8,843 nt of DNA. Source: Candidatus Woesearchaeota archaeon. Lineage in GTDB: Archaea > Nanobdellota > Nanobdellia > Woesearchaeales > GW2011-AR9. Of the stretch, positions 1 through 6,227 are shown piece by piece (position 1 is the stretch's first letter; the number at the start of each line of letters is the position of its first letter). Position numbers and translations under genes: made by a program. The notes beneath the pieces are model-generated. The model was not told the origin of the DNA, did no database searches, and saw nothing but the letters and a program-made list of their open reading frames with translations. The stretch is taken from assembly GCA_016203215.1 (NCBI GenBank), contig JACQNF010000046.1:1-8843 (forward strand), given 5' to 3'.

Positions 1-2
1 GG

Positions 3-167
3 ATACCTCAGACGCCATTACAAAAGAAACGGGGGCGGCCTAAAGGGAGTAGGAATAAACCGCCATTGATTGAGCCTTCAGCACTGTTGCCCACCGAGAC
101 GGGTCTAGTCAAGAAAAAAGGTCGTCCTAAAGGCAGTCGGAACAAACCAAAAGTTGTACCTGTCTAA
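3..167 (+). CDS. Tandem AT-hook protein, C-terminal part (5' partial)
   Basis: An open frame enters from the left edge and ends at TAA 165-167, leaving 54 visible codons. It contains two copies of the AT-hook core GRPKGSRNKP, one encoded at about 33-62 and one at about 120-149. Each follows a lysine/arginine run (KKR and KKK), and a proline-rich linker of about 19 codons lies between them. The RGRP/GRPKG core is known to bind the minor groove of AT-rich DNA, so a DNA-binding or architectural role is likely. The rest of the protein lies outside the window, so its full function cannot be judged. The stop overlaps the next start (TAATG), which suggests translational coupling. Confidence 0.75.
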   Translation: MPQTPLQKKRGRPKGSRNKPPLIEPSALLPTETGLVKKKGRPKGSRNKPKVVPV

Positions 168-616
168 TGGATCTCACTCCCGAAGCATTAGATCCAAAAG
201 ACATCGAACATTTTGAATCGACCGTCGCAGAGATTCTAACACTGCAACCCAAGCTTAACGAATTGTTTGTAGCTGCTCATGATCGTTTTGATAATCTTCT
301 GGTCACTGATCTGGCGCTCCTGCAAGGACTCACCTTACTCACGAATGACATTGTTATTAATATTGTTCGACACATGCGTCTTTCGGAGATGAAAGAAACA
401 GAAATTAAAGAAGTGATGATGTCGGTGTATCGCAAAATGTTGCAAACGTACCAGGAAGGACATAAAACCGGCATTGAGATCTCACGCGAGGAAATTGTTA
501 AAGAGAAGATGAGGCAACGTCAGAAGAAGTTGTCTCCGGAGCTCAAGAAACCCAAATTTCTTCCGCCCTCTACCGATGCTAAAACTAAACGGGCGAGACG
601 GATGGCAACACGCTAA
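167..616 (+). CDS. Hypothetical protein with basic C-terminal tail
   Basis: This 149-residue protein is not recognised. Residues 1-110 look helical, with a leucine-rich stretch at about 44-70 and an acidic/amphipathic helix at about 73-95. From about residue 112 the chain becomes strongly basic and proline-containing (RQRQKK, KKPKF, KTKRARR), like a nucleic-acid-binding tail. There is no signal peptide or clear membrane segment. The ATG shares one base with the stop of the AT-hook gene, so the two are probably translated together and may both act on DNA; that link is inference. The stop is followed by only 3 bases before the next gene, which lies in the same reading frame. Confidence 0.8.
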   Translation: MDLTPEALDPKDIEHFESTVAEILTLQPKLNELFVAAHDRFDNLLVTDLALLQGLTLLTNDIVINIVRHMRLSEMKETEIKEVMMSVYRKMLQTYQEGHKTGIEISREEIVKEKMRQRQKKLSPELKKPKFLPPSTDAKTKRARRMATR

Positions 617-619
617 CCT

Positions 620-1111
620 TTGGCTTCGTTGCCCGTCCCCAGCATTGGCACGCTCAAAGCGTTGACCGCGGCGTGGATTTATCAACAAGACCCCCACGTG
701 GTAGTGGCCCCAGAAGTCACCCATTATGTCAATGGACGGGCCTTGCGTTTAGATGTATGCGCCTTGCGACCTTGTGCGCCCGCGAGAATTTGGGGGATAG
801 AAATCAAACGTTTCCGGGCTGATTTTACTCAAGATAAAAAATGGAAGAGTTATCTACCCTTCGTCCATTTGATGTATTTTCTCTGTCCGGGTCCCGAGGT
901 CATTGCCCCAGAAGAATTACCTAAAGCCGTGGGTCTCCTGTATTGTCCGAGCAACAAAATCCAAGTCCATCGGCGAGCTCAATGTAGGTCCATTGACAAC
1001 GAACAACTTCATTTGTTAAACTTTTCAATGATGCTGCTTCGTCATAAACTCAAAGAAATGTCTCAGTGGAGCTATTTAAAACCAACCTATATACCACAAA
1101 AAAACACTTGA
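620..1111 (+). CDS. MmcB-like protein, PD-(D/E)XK nuclease fold
   Basis: This 163-residue protein resembles the MmcB DNA-repair family, a compact restriction-endonuclease-like fold. Visible signatures are PEV (31-33), RLDV with Asp45, then GIEIKRFRADF with Glu61 and Lys63, giving a D-(15)-ExK active-site pattern. The family-typical stretch DKKWKSYLPFVHLMYF follows at about 72-87, then AVGLLYC and a helical tail. MmcB belongs to an SOS-type mutagenesis/repair set in Caulobacter and acts with ImuB. No such partner is visible here. TTG at 620 is the only reasonable start, with just a weak GGATGG about 14 bases upstream. The -35 box of the next promoter overlaps its stop. The nuclease-fold call is good; the exact substrate is unknown. 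Confidence 0.78.
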   Translation: MASLPVPSIGTLKALTAAWIYQQDPHVVVAPEVTHYVNGRALRLDVCALRPCAPARIWGIEIKRFRADFTQDKKWKSYLPFVHLMYFLCPGPEVIAPEELPKAVGLLYCPSNKIQVHRRAQCRSIDNEQLHLLNFSMMLLRHKLKEMSQWSYLKPTYIPQKNT

Positions 1112-1134
1112 CAAGATCACTTGTTTGTGGTATA
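1090..1134. repeat. 11-bp inverted repeat embracing the -35/-10 region
   Basis: TATACCACAAA at 1090-1100 is matched by its exact reverse complement TTTGTGGTATA at 1124-1134, with a 23-base spacer. The right arm runs into the -10 box and the -35 box sits in the spacer. A smaller dyad, CTTG-A-CAAG (1107-1115), is nearly concentric. The layout suits a repressor operator covering the promoter, or an RNA hairpin in transcripts reading in from upstream. No regulator is assigned. Confidence 0.6.
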
Positions 1135-1136
1135 CT
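1108..1136 (+). promoter_or_regulatory. Strong sigma-70-type promoter of the central operon
   Basis: TTGACA (1108-1113) and TATACT (1131-1136) are separated by exactly 17 bases, close to the full housekeeping consensus. The start point, about 7 bases beyond the -10 box, would fall at or beside the ATG at 1143. The mRNA for the zinc ribbon gene would then have essentially no leader. The promoter probably drives genes 1143-5594, which show no other break. Confidence 0.8.
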
Positions 1137-1142
1137 ATGGTT

Positions 1143-1283
1143 ATGAAGATGGTATTGCCTAAATTTACCTGTTTGCGCTGTGGTCACATTTGGTCACCCA
1201 GAAAAGAAGAGATACCGGTCTGTTGTGGCAAATGTAAAAGTCCATATTGGAACAAGTCTAGGAGCAAAAAAGCAGTTCTATGA
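1143..1283 (+). CDS. Small zinc-ribbon protein
   Basis: This 46-residue protein has the treble-clef/zinc-ribbon pattern CLRCGHIWSPR (Cys10, Cys13), about 14 residues, then CGKCKSPYW (Cys28, Cys31). The pattern C-x-R-C-G-H-x-W-x-P-R ... C-x-x-C-K-S-P-Y-W is common in small bacterial, archaeal and phage zinc ribbons, most of unproven function; many are thought to bind nucleic acid. The basic tail (NKSRSKK) fits that. The ATG lies only 6 bases after the -10 box with no Shine-Dalgarno, so translation is predicted to be leaderless. A second in-frame ATG at 1149 is an alternative start. The stop overlaps the next gene as ATGA (1280-1283), indicating coupling. Confidence 0.8.
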   Translation: MKMVLPKFTCLRCGHIWSPRKEEIPVCCGKCKSPYWNKSRSKKAVL

Positions 1284-1828
1284 TTATCAAAAAATGGCGA
1301 CGTGTTAAATTTGGAATTCTGTATTTGTGCTTGGGAGCTATTGGGGGATTATTGGGGGGCATAGCAGTAAAGCAGCATGCTCAGGGACAACCTGAGGCAG
1401 TCGATGCAGTGACCCAGTTGTGCGAAATTACAGCTTATTCGTCTTTGGACGATGGTCTAAAACCAGGAGACAAAGGATTCGATGTGCAATTTTGTGGTGG
1501 CAAACCCATTCCCGATTACACCATTGCATGTGATCCAAAATTTTGGAGTTTGCAATTCGATTTGCCGTGGGAAGACAAATGGTCAAAACGACCGCTCAAA
1601 AAAGAAGATCAAGAACAAGCGGCTCTTGCGCCAGTGTTTTGGAAATTAATTTTTCTTATTGAGGATCAGTATGGCAAACTTCATCCCGCGGTCCCCAGGG
1701 ATGTGGGGGGGGCAGTAAAAAATAGCACTTTAGATGTGTACAAAGGTTATACTCCGGAGGCTCAGAAAGAAGCTAAAAAGTTTGGGAGACAATATAGAAA
1801 AGTTTATGTTATGAAAAAAACAGGATAG
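1280..1828 (+). CDS. Membrane-anchored 3D-domain (double-psi beta-barrel) protein
   Basis: This 182-residue protein has a positively charged N-terminus (KKWRR), one hydrophobic glycine-rich segment at about 11-30, and then an outward-facing domain. From CEITAYSS (48-55) onward it matches the 3D domain found in cell-wall-cleaving proteins. The three aspartates that name the family appear to be present: Asp85 in ACDPKFW, Asp141 in RDVGGAVK, and Asp152 in TLDVYKGY. The domain ends in EAKKFGRQYRKVYVM. Relatives act as lytic transglycosylases (MltA-like) or wall-associated factors, so peptidoglycan cleavage is plausible but unproven. An insertion at about 95-130 separates the first two aspartates. 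The ATG overlaps the previous stop; AGGAG at 1260-1264 is rather distant, so coupling probably drives initiation. Confidence 0.75.
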   Translation: MIIKKWRRVKFGILYLCLGAIGGLLGGIAVKQHAQGQPEAVDAVTQLCEITAYSSLDDGLKPGDKGFDVQFCGGKPIPDYTIACDPKFWSLQFDLPWEDKWSKRPLKKEDQEQAALAPVFWKLIFLIEDQYGKLHPAVPRDVGGAVKNSTLDVYKGYTPEAQKEAKKFGRQYRKVYVMKKTG

Positions 1829-1833
1829 CATGT

Positions 1834-2310
1834 ATGAACGTACTCGCTAGCCCCAACACGATCTTGACAATCAATCAACGACGTGCTATGTTAAAACCCA
1901 TGTTCACCACCCCCGCCAACCTCGCGCTCAAAATTGCTCTGAAAAGTCAGGGACGTTTTAAAATGGGGGCTGTGTTAGCCAAAGGCAATCGGATTCTGAG
2001 TTGGGGAATCAATAATGGGCGTCATTGCGAGGTTTCTGCAATTTGCAATTACGCACGATTGAATGGTCAACTCTTGCCAGGCACCCAACTCTATATTGCT
2101 CGGGTAAGCAAAGAAAAGAAACAGGTTGGCTTGGCAAAACCCTGTGAAGATTGCCAACGATTTATTCGTTTGTTTGAAATTCAAGAAGTCTGGTACACCA
2201 CGGGTCATCAAGACAATCTATTCACCCGGTTGTGTCAGATTGTGGGGAATCACAAAATGAGTCAAGCGGCGGTCACGTTTGAACAGATGTTATTGGCGGC
2301 GAATCCATAA
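1834..2310 (+). CDS. Cytidine/deoxycytidylate deaminase-like protein
   Basis: This 158-residue protein carries the zinc-deaminase signatures HCEVSAI (His64, Glu66) and KPCEDC (Pro103, Cys104, Cys107). These would supply the zinc ligands and the catalytic glutamate of the CDA/dCMP-deaminase fold. The preceding MGAVLAKGNRILSWGIN (44-60) is the usual first sheet, and LYIARVSK...GLAKPCEDC...VWYTTG follows a pattern seen in phage and bacterial deaminase-like proteins. The HAE motif is altered to HCE. The substrate may be a free nucleotide, nucleoside or nucleic acid; the sequence does not decide. A MazG-like gene two positions downstream supports nucleotide-pool work. CAGGA at 1821-1825 lies 8 bases before the ATG. 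The stop overlaps the next start by one base. Confidence 0.75.
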   Translation: MNVLASPNTILTINQRRAMLKPMFTTPANLALKIALKSQGRFKMGAVLAKGNRILSWGINNGRHCEVSAICNYARLNGQLLPGTQLYIARVSKEKKQVGLAKPCEDCQRFIRLFEIQEVWYTTGHQDNLFTRLCQIVGNHKMSQAAVTFEQMLLAANP

Positions 2311-2645
2311 TGTCTACCGATCGTCAAGATTTCCCCGAAGAAGCCTGTAGTTTACCCGAACCCCTTCGTCATGCGTTTCAACAACTCCATGAGCGGATGC
2401 TGGCGGTCATTAATGGTTACGTGAGTGAACATGACCTCGTGGCGCAATATGGTGAGGAAGAGGTGGATCATATGGGATTCCATGCCATGGCCTTGACGTT
2501 GGCATCGATGCTCGGAGAAAATTATCGTCAAGGAGGCCCCGAACATTTGCAGGAAGCGTTTCATGAATTGTATCATGAGACACAAAGCGTGCTGGAACAA
2601 GAAGATGATGGGGAAGATGAGGATAAGGAGGGCATGTTGTTGTGA
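2310..2645 (+). CDS. Hypothetical small acidic protein
   Basis: This 111-residue protein is not recognised. It looks wholly helical: an amphipathic helix at about 18-37, a histidine- and methionine-containing stretch at about 50-70 (DHMGFHAMAL), and another helix at about 78-95. It ends in a very acidic tail (EQEDDGEDEDKEG, 96-108). There is no membrane segment and no Cys pair. The start shares one base with the deaminase stop (TAATG) and the stop overlaps the MazG-like start (GTGA). It is therefore co-translated with two nucleotide-metabolism genes and might be a partner of one of them. That is inference from position only. Confidence 0.75.
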   Translation: MSTDRQDFPEEACSLPEPLRHAFQQLHERMLAVINGYVSEHDLVAQYGEEEVDHMGFHAMALTLASMLGENYRQGGPEHLQEAFHELYHETQSVLEQEDDGEDEDKEGMLL

Positions 2646-2989
2646 AAATATCGACAGAAAATATAAACTTTGATCATTACCAACAAGAATCTAAAAAAAC
2701 AGCAATCTATCCCAAAGATATTGGTTTGTATTATGTGGTAATGGGTCTTTGTGGGGAGGCAGGAGAAATTGCGAATAAAACGAAAAAACTAGCTCGTGAC
2801 CATGGGGGTGTCCTCACGGAAGATATGCGCAATAGCATTATTCACGAAGCCCAAGATTGTTTGTGGTATTTAGCCCAACTTTGTACAGAACTAAACTATC
2901 CTTTGGCGTTGGCCGCTGAAGAAAATCTTAAGAAATTGGCTGATCGTCAAGCTCGAGGAGTGTTGGGAGGAAGTGGCGATGCCCGATAA
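2642..2989 (+). CDS. MazG-like nucleotide pyrophosphohydrolase
   Basis: This 115-residue, all-helical protein of the MazG/dUTPase-C superfamily would hydrolyse (d)NTPs or related nucleotides to monophosphates and pyrophosphate. The metal-binding ExxE...ExxD motif is complete: Glu39 and Glu42 in GEAGEIANK, Glu69 and Asp72 in HEAQDCLWY. The family-typical end NLKKLADRQARGVLGGSGDAR-like segment (about 95-115) is also clear, and the length suits a single-domain phage or bacterial MazG. GTG at 2642 is chosen because AAGGAGG (2625-2631) sits 10 bases upstream and the start overlaps the previous stop. With the deaminase it suggests nucleotide-pool control or alarmone/modified-nucleotide removal; the substrate is unknown. 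Confidence 0.88.
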   Translation: MKISTENINFDHYQQESKKTAIYPKDIGLYYVVMGLCGEAGEIANKTKKLARDHGGVLTEDMRNSIIHEAQDCLWYLAQLCTELNYPLALAAEENLKKLADRQARGVLGGSGDAR

Positions 2990-3242
2990 AATCACCGTCA
3001 GTGATTTGCAATGGTCCGATCCCCTCACGGCTCAGGATTTGCAAATTCTCGCTTACGCCTTAGATCAGATTAAAGACCAAGCAAGACCCGAAGGATGGCA
3101 AGAGTCGGATTCGATTTGTTATAATCAGTGGCGGGGCTTGCTCATGCAACTCCAAGCGGAACGACATCCCTTAGTATTAATTCCTTCGTGGGTGTACGGC
3201 ACAGATACGCCCGTTTATATCGTACCTGCAGGAAAATTATGA
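2979..3242 (+). CDS. Hypothetical small protein
   Basis: This 87-residue protein is not recognised. It starts MPDKITVSDL, has an acidic helix at about 18-35, and ends in a hydrophobic beta-rich stretch (HPLVLIPSWVYG, PVYIVPAG). The ATG at 2979 is preferred over GTG at 2973 because GGGAGGA (2965-2971) lies 7 bases before the ATG but only 1 base before the GTG. It overlaps the MazG-like gene by 11 bases, and its stop overlaps the dehydrogenase start (ATGA, 3239-3242). Co-translation with both is likely. No function can be assigned. Confidence 0.75.
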   Translation: MPDKITVSDLQWSDPLTAQDLQILAYALDQIKDQARPEGWQESDSICYNQWRGLLMQLQAERHPLVLIPSWVYGTDTPVYIVPAGKL

Positions 3243-4201
3243 CCCGTGTTTTAGTGACAGGGGCCGTAGGATTTCTGGGCTCAAATTTTATTGAAATTTT
3301 ACGACAGACTGAAACCTACATTACGGGTGTCGTACGCAACCTTGTTTCTTTGTCTACCCCTCGTCCGGCCTGTGAAATCGGATGTGCTTTTGGTGATTTA
3401 ACCAAACCAGAAAATTGCTTGCGGGTTACTCAACAGCAAGATCTTGTCATTCACTGTGCCGCGCATACCGCGGGGGCCATGACCATGAAAAATGATCCTA
3501 CTTCTTTAGTTACTCAAAATAACCTGATGAACAATCATCTCCTCGAAGCCGCCGGAAAAAATGGTGTCAAGCATTTTGTGTTTATCAGTAGCTCGGCGGT
3601 CTACCCCGAATCGGAGTTGCCCCTCAAAGAAGAAGATGGGATGAAAGGGGATCCCCCCAGTATTTATCAAGGGGTCGGCTGGATGAAACGCTACGGAGAA
3701 CAACAGGCCAAATTTTTCGGGCAACATTATGGGATGCAGGTGTATATTGTTCGCCCTACCCAACTTGCAGGCTTGTATGACAAATTTGATGAAGCCCACT
3801 CTCATATGATTCCAGGGTTGATTGCGCGAGCGATGAAAGCTCAAAAAACTCTGGAAGTGTGGGGTCATCCTGACGCTTCGCGAGATTTTATGTATGTACA
3901 AGATTTTTGCAGGGCCGTATTGAAAATGGTGGAACTCAATTTAACCGGACCAATCAATATTGGCAGCGGATTTCATTACAAGACAGAAGAAATTGTACAA
4001 GATATTATTGAGTATGTCCATCGCTCTCGTGGGATCTCTCTAACGCCCGTGTATAATCCCAATCTCCCTCAAACGGTGCGGGCACGATTCATTAATACCG
4101 ATCTGGCTCGTCAACATGGATTAATGAAGAATACCTCTTCTTTGTCCCAGGTTATTGATATGATGATGCGCCAATACGAACAACAGCAAGTTCCTGCATG
4201 A
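3239..4201 (+). CDS. NAD(P)-dependent epimerase/dehydratase, GDP-fucose-synthase-like (extended SDR)
   Basis: This 320-residue extended SDR-family enzyme is likely to act on a nucleotide-sugar. The cofactor site is TGAVGFLGS with Gly8, Gly11 and Gly14. HCAAHTAG (72-79) and FISSSAVYP (115-123) are the usual strand-4 and strand-5 motifs. RPTQLAGLYDKFD...HMIPGLIARA (172-198) and the late RDFMYVQD (215-222) match the GDP-L-fucose synthase/epimerase group. Oddly, the lysine of YxxxK (Lys150) is present in GWMKRYGE, but the residue four before it is Val146; the nearest upstream tyrosine is Tyr143, seven before. ATG 3239 is chosen over an upstream in-frame ATG because it begins at the nucleotide-binding strand, has AGGA 5 bases upstream, and forms the ATGA overlap typical of this operon. 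Confidence 0.87.
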   Translation: MTRVLVTGAVGFLGSNFIEILRQTETYITGVVRNLVSLSTPRPACEIGCAFGDLTKPENCLRVTQQQDLVIHCAAHTAGAMTMKNDPTSLVTQNNLMNNHLLEAAGKNGVKHFVFISSSAVYPESELPLKEEDGMKGDPPSIYQGVGWMKRYGEQQAKFFGQHYGMQVYIVRPTQLAGLYDKFDEAHSHMIPGLIARAMKAQKTLEVWGHPDASRDFMYVQDFCRAVLKMVELNLTGPINIGSGFHYKTEEIVQDIIEYVHRSRGISLTPVYNPNLPQTVRARFINTDLARQHGLMKNTSSLSQVIDMMMRQYEQQQVPA

Positions 4202-4524
4202 TTTTTATTGCCCACATTCAATCCGCGCACGCGAAACAAGTGGAGCAATTCCGCCAACTGATTACCACCATGCGCTATAACGAAACGATGGGGGTAAAAA
4301 AATATACTCGGACCGCTTACCTACAACAACAAACCGAGCATTATCATCTCCTGCAATGGTTTACGAAGCAGTATCAAACCGCAATTCAGGCTTCAGGGTT
4401 TGATACTGCGAAAGGGGATAATATTATTTTGTCTATTCATCCCAATGGCGCCACTTTGTGTTATCAAGAAGGCGAGATTAAAGACAAGCGAAGTCGTGGC
4501 ATGGGCTTTACTCCAGATTCGTGA
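4198..4524 (+). CDS. Hypothetical protein between the dehydrogenase and the reductase
   Basis: This 108-residue protein is not recognised. It opens with a short hydrophobic strand (MIFIAHI), then a long glutamine-, histidine- and tyrosine-rich helical region (about 10-70), then a strand pair (NIILSIHPNGATLCYQ), and ends basic (KDKRSRG). There is no signal peptide and no metal-binding Cys pair. The start overlaps the dehydrogenase stop (ATGA) and its stop overlaps the fusion gene start (GTGA, 4521-4524). It is thus locked translationally between two redox enzymes and may be part of the same pathway, an inference from position only. Confidence 0.75.
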   Translation: MIFIAHIQSAHAKQVEQFRQLITTMRYNETMGVKKYTRTAYLQQQTEHYHLLQWFTKQYQTAIQASGFDTAKGDNIILSIHPNGATLCYQEGEIKDKRSRGMGFTPDS

Positions 4525-5594
4525 AGACGCAACTCGTTCAAGGGACTGGAGATTATTTTTGGAATCACCGTAACTCAGAAGCCAAGAAACTGGAGATTTT
4601 GCAAACGGGCATTGAGATCGGGCTTTCCCTGATTGATACGGCCGAAGGGTATGGGGCCGGCGCGTCAGAGCGACTGATTGGTCAACTCGCCCAATCAAAC
4701 AATAAACGTCGGTATCGCGTAGCCACGAAAGTTTCTCCTGAACACTTGCGCTTTGAAGATGTCTTGGCCGCCTGCGAAGCCAGTCTGATCCGTCTCCACC
4801 TAGACACGATTTATCTCTATCAAATTCACTGGCCCAATCCCGCGGTACCCATTGAAGAAACCATGTTAGCCTTAGCCAAACTGGCGTATGACGGCAAGAT
4901 TCAGTACATTGGTTTTTCCAATTTTACCGAAGTCGAAATTCTACAAGCGTGGAAATATATTCCTGAGCTACATGATCGTACGCGCTTTTTGCAATATGAA
5001 TACAATTGGTTTGAACGATCAGTCGAACATATGGCTTCGTTTACAGAAGAGAATGTTTTCTTGACGTATAGTCCTTTTCATTATTTTCAGTATATGAATG
5101 ACGCCCAACGCCTGGGGGTACGACCTTTACTTGAGAAATATGAGTGTACGCTCTATCAATTGGCGCTGAGTTGGCTTCAGCGACACGGAGCCTTTATTTG
5201 TCCCATTGTCCGGACGACCAATGTGGCCCATCTCAAAGACAATATTAAAAATATTGATCTGGCGGTCGAAGATGTGGTCTTGTTGAATCGATTATTTCCC
5301 GAGCAAATCTATTACGTCCAACCCGACGATATTCAAGTGGAGTCAGGAGGAGAATGGGATCGTCAAGCGTATCGGAATATGGTCGAAGCGAAAGAGAATC
5401 GATTAGGGCTTTGTCCTAGTCCCGAACATTTGGCGGAAAATTTTCGCCAGGGAGGGCAGTTACTAAAACCCGTGCGGATTACTCCCATAAAATCGATGAC
5501 GCAGAAACAATATCAATTAATCGGGGGTCGCGTATCATTTTGGGCGTGGTATTTGGCGTTTGGCAATAAGCCGATTCCCTGTTATATCCGGTAA
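4521..5594 (+). CDS. Aldo/keto reductase fused to a ParB/sulfiredoxin-like domain
   Basis: This 357-residue protein has two parts. Residues 1 to about 260 are an NAD(P)H-dependent aldo/keto reductase TIM barrel with the full catalytic tetrad: Asp39 and Tyr44 (IDTAEGYG), Lys70 (VATKVSP) and His103 (YQIHWP). IGFSNF (130-135) and CPIVRTTNVAHLKDNIKN (227-244) complete the barrel and cofactor site. Residues about 263-357 resemble the N-terminal ParB/sulfiredoxin fold: VQPDDI, PSPEHLAENFRQGG, LLKPVRITPI, YQLIGGRVSFWAW, and a final PIPCYIR. Many ParB-fold domains bind nucleotide; classical ParB is a CTP-dependent DNA clamp. The reaction is unknown. GTG start overlaps the previous stop; no clear Shine-Dalgarno. 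The last 60 bases overlap the opposing sigma gene. Confidence 0.83.
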   Translation: MKTQLVQGTGDYFWNHRNSEAKKLEILQTGIEIGLSLIDTAEGYGAGASERLIGQLAQSNNKRRYRVATKVSPEHLRFEDVLAACEASLIRLHLDTIYLYQIHWPNPAVPIEETMLALAKLAYDGKIQYIGFSNFTEVEILQAWKYIPELHDRTRFLQYEYNWFERSVEHMASFTEENVFLTYSPFHYFQYMNDAQRLGVRPLLEKYECTLYQLALSWLQRHGAFICPIVRTTNVAHLKDNIKNIDLAVEDVVLLNRLFPEQIYYVQPDDIQVESGGEWDRQAYRNMVEAKENRLGLCPSPEHLAENFRQGGQLLKPVRITPIKSMTQKQYQLIGGRVSFWAWYLAFGNKPIPCYIR

Positions 5595-6227
5595 ACTCAT
5601 TTGTCGTAAGAGCGCAAGGCCTCTGCGTATGCACAGCTGCGCATAGGAACGGGAATATCCCATGTGTTGGGCCAGTGCCGTTTGACTTTCGCAATAGGTA
5701 TAGCCATGCAACCCAAAATAATGACAGAGGGGAATCCGATAGGTTTTGTGCAGTTTTAACACTTGTTTTTCTAAAAACTTAAATTGCAAATATCGATCAG
5801 TCTCATCATCAAGATGTCGCTCAGTCCGGGTGTCCACCAAATGTTCTGGAAGGGCACGAAAACTCGGCCGCTTGTCTTCTGATTGCCATCCATTTAAGGG
5901 CCCGTGGACGACCACATTCTTCCGCAAAAATCTTCCTAAGCTTCTCCGAATACTTTTAGTCGCGTAGGTGGAAAACTTAATGCCCCGATCAGGATTAAAA
6001 AGCCGAATGGCACTCCAAAGACTAATCTGGCCCTCTTGAAAGAGTTCGTCGAAGGTACTCCGGCCTAAATAAGGTTTGAGAATTTGTATCACGAGTCGTA
6101 AATTGTGGTAGAATAGATGCTCACGGGATTCCCGATTGCCTCGACGCGCCGAACGAAACAGGGCTTGTTCTTGCTTGGCCGTGAGTTTTGGGTAGCGGGT
6201 CATAAGAACTTGATATTGGTTTAGCAT
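5535..6227 (-). CDS. Sigma-70-family RNA polymerase sigma factor
   Basis: This 230-residue protein would redirect host RNA polymerase. Region 1.2/2.1 is LTAKQEQALF...NLRLVIQIL (15-50). The core-binding region 2.2 is FDELFQEGQISLWSAIRLFNPDRG (59-82), and regions 2.3-2.4 are IKFSTYATKSIRRSLGRFLRKN (83-104). A short variable linker (105-150) replaces region 3. Region 4 ends in the helix-turn-helix QTALAQHMGYSRSYAQLCIRRGLALLRQ (182-209). The basic tail beyond about 212 lies in the stretch overlapping the fusion gene. The ATG sits 6 bases from its own -10 box, so its mRNA is predicted to be leaderless. It is the only minus-strand gene here, and may control element-specific promoters or its own divergent promoter. 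Confidence 0.88.
   Translation of the reverse strand: MLNQYQVLMTRYPKLTAKQEQALFRSARRGNRESREHLFYHNLRLVIQILKPYLGRSTFDELFQEGQISLWSAIRLFNPDRGIKFSTYATKSIRRSLGRFLRKNVVVHGPLNGWQSEDKRPSFRALPEHLVDTRTERHLDDETDRYLQFKFLEKQVLKLHKTYRIPLCHYFGLHGYTYCESQTALAQHMGYSRSYAQLCIRRGLALLRQMSLPDITGNRLIAKRQIPRPK

Noticed and set aside
2973..2978. GTG start for the small gene downstream of the MazG-like gene
   Set aside because: It leaves only one base after the GGGAGGA site, whereas ATG 2979 has 7-base spacing.
3128..3238. Upstream in-frame ATG extending the first dehydrogenase by 37 residues
   Set aside because: The extension lies over the preceding gene in another frame, has no SDR-like content, and lacks the ATGA junction and AGGA site present at 3239.
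3506..3901. 131-codon minus-strand open frame inside the first dehydrogenase
   Set aside because: It is a shadow of a strongly supported gene, with no ribosome site, no promoter and a composition typical of antisense frames.
5746..5967. Plus-strand open frame antisense to the sigma factor
   Set aside because: Its Cys/Ser/Arg-rich translation is an antisense artefact; the sigma regions 2 and 4 on the other strand are clear.
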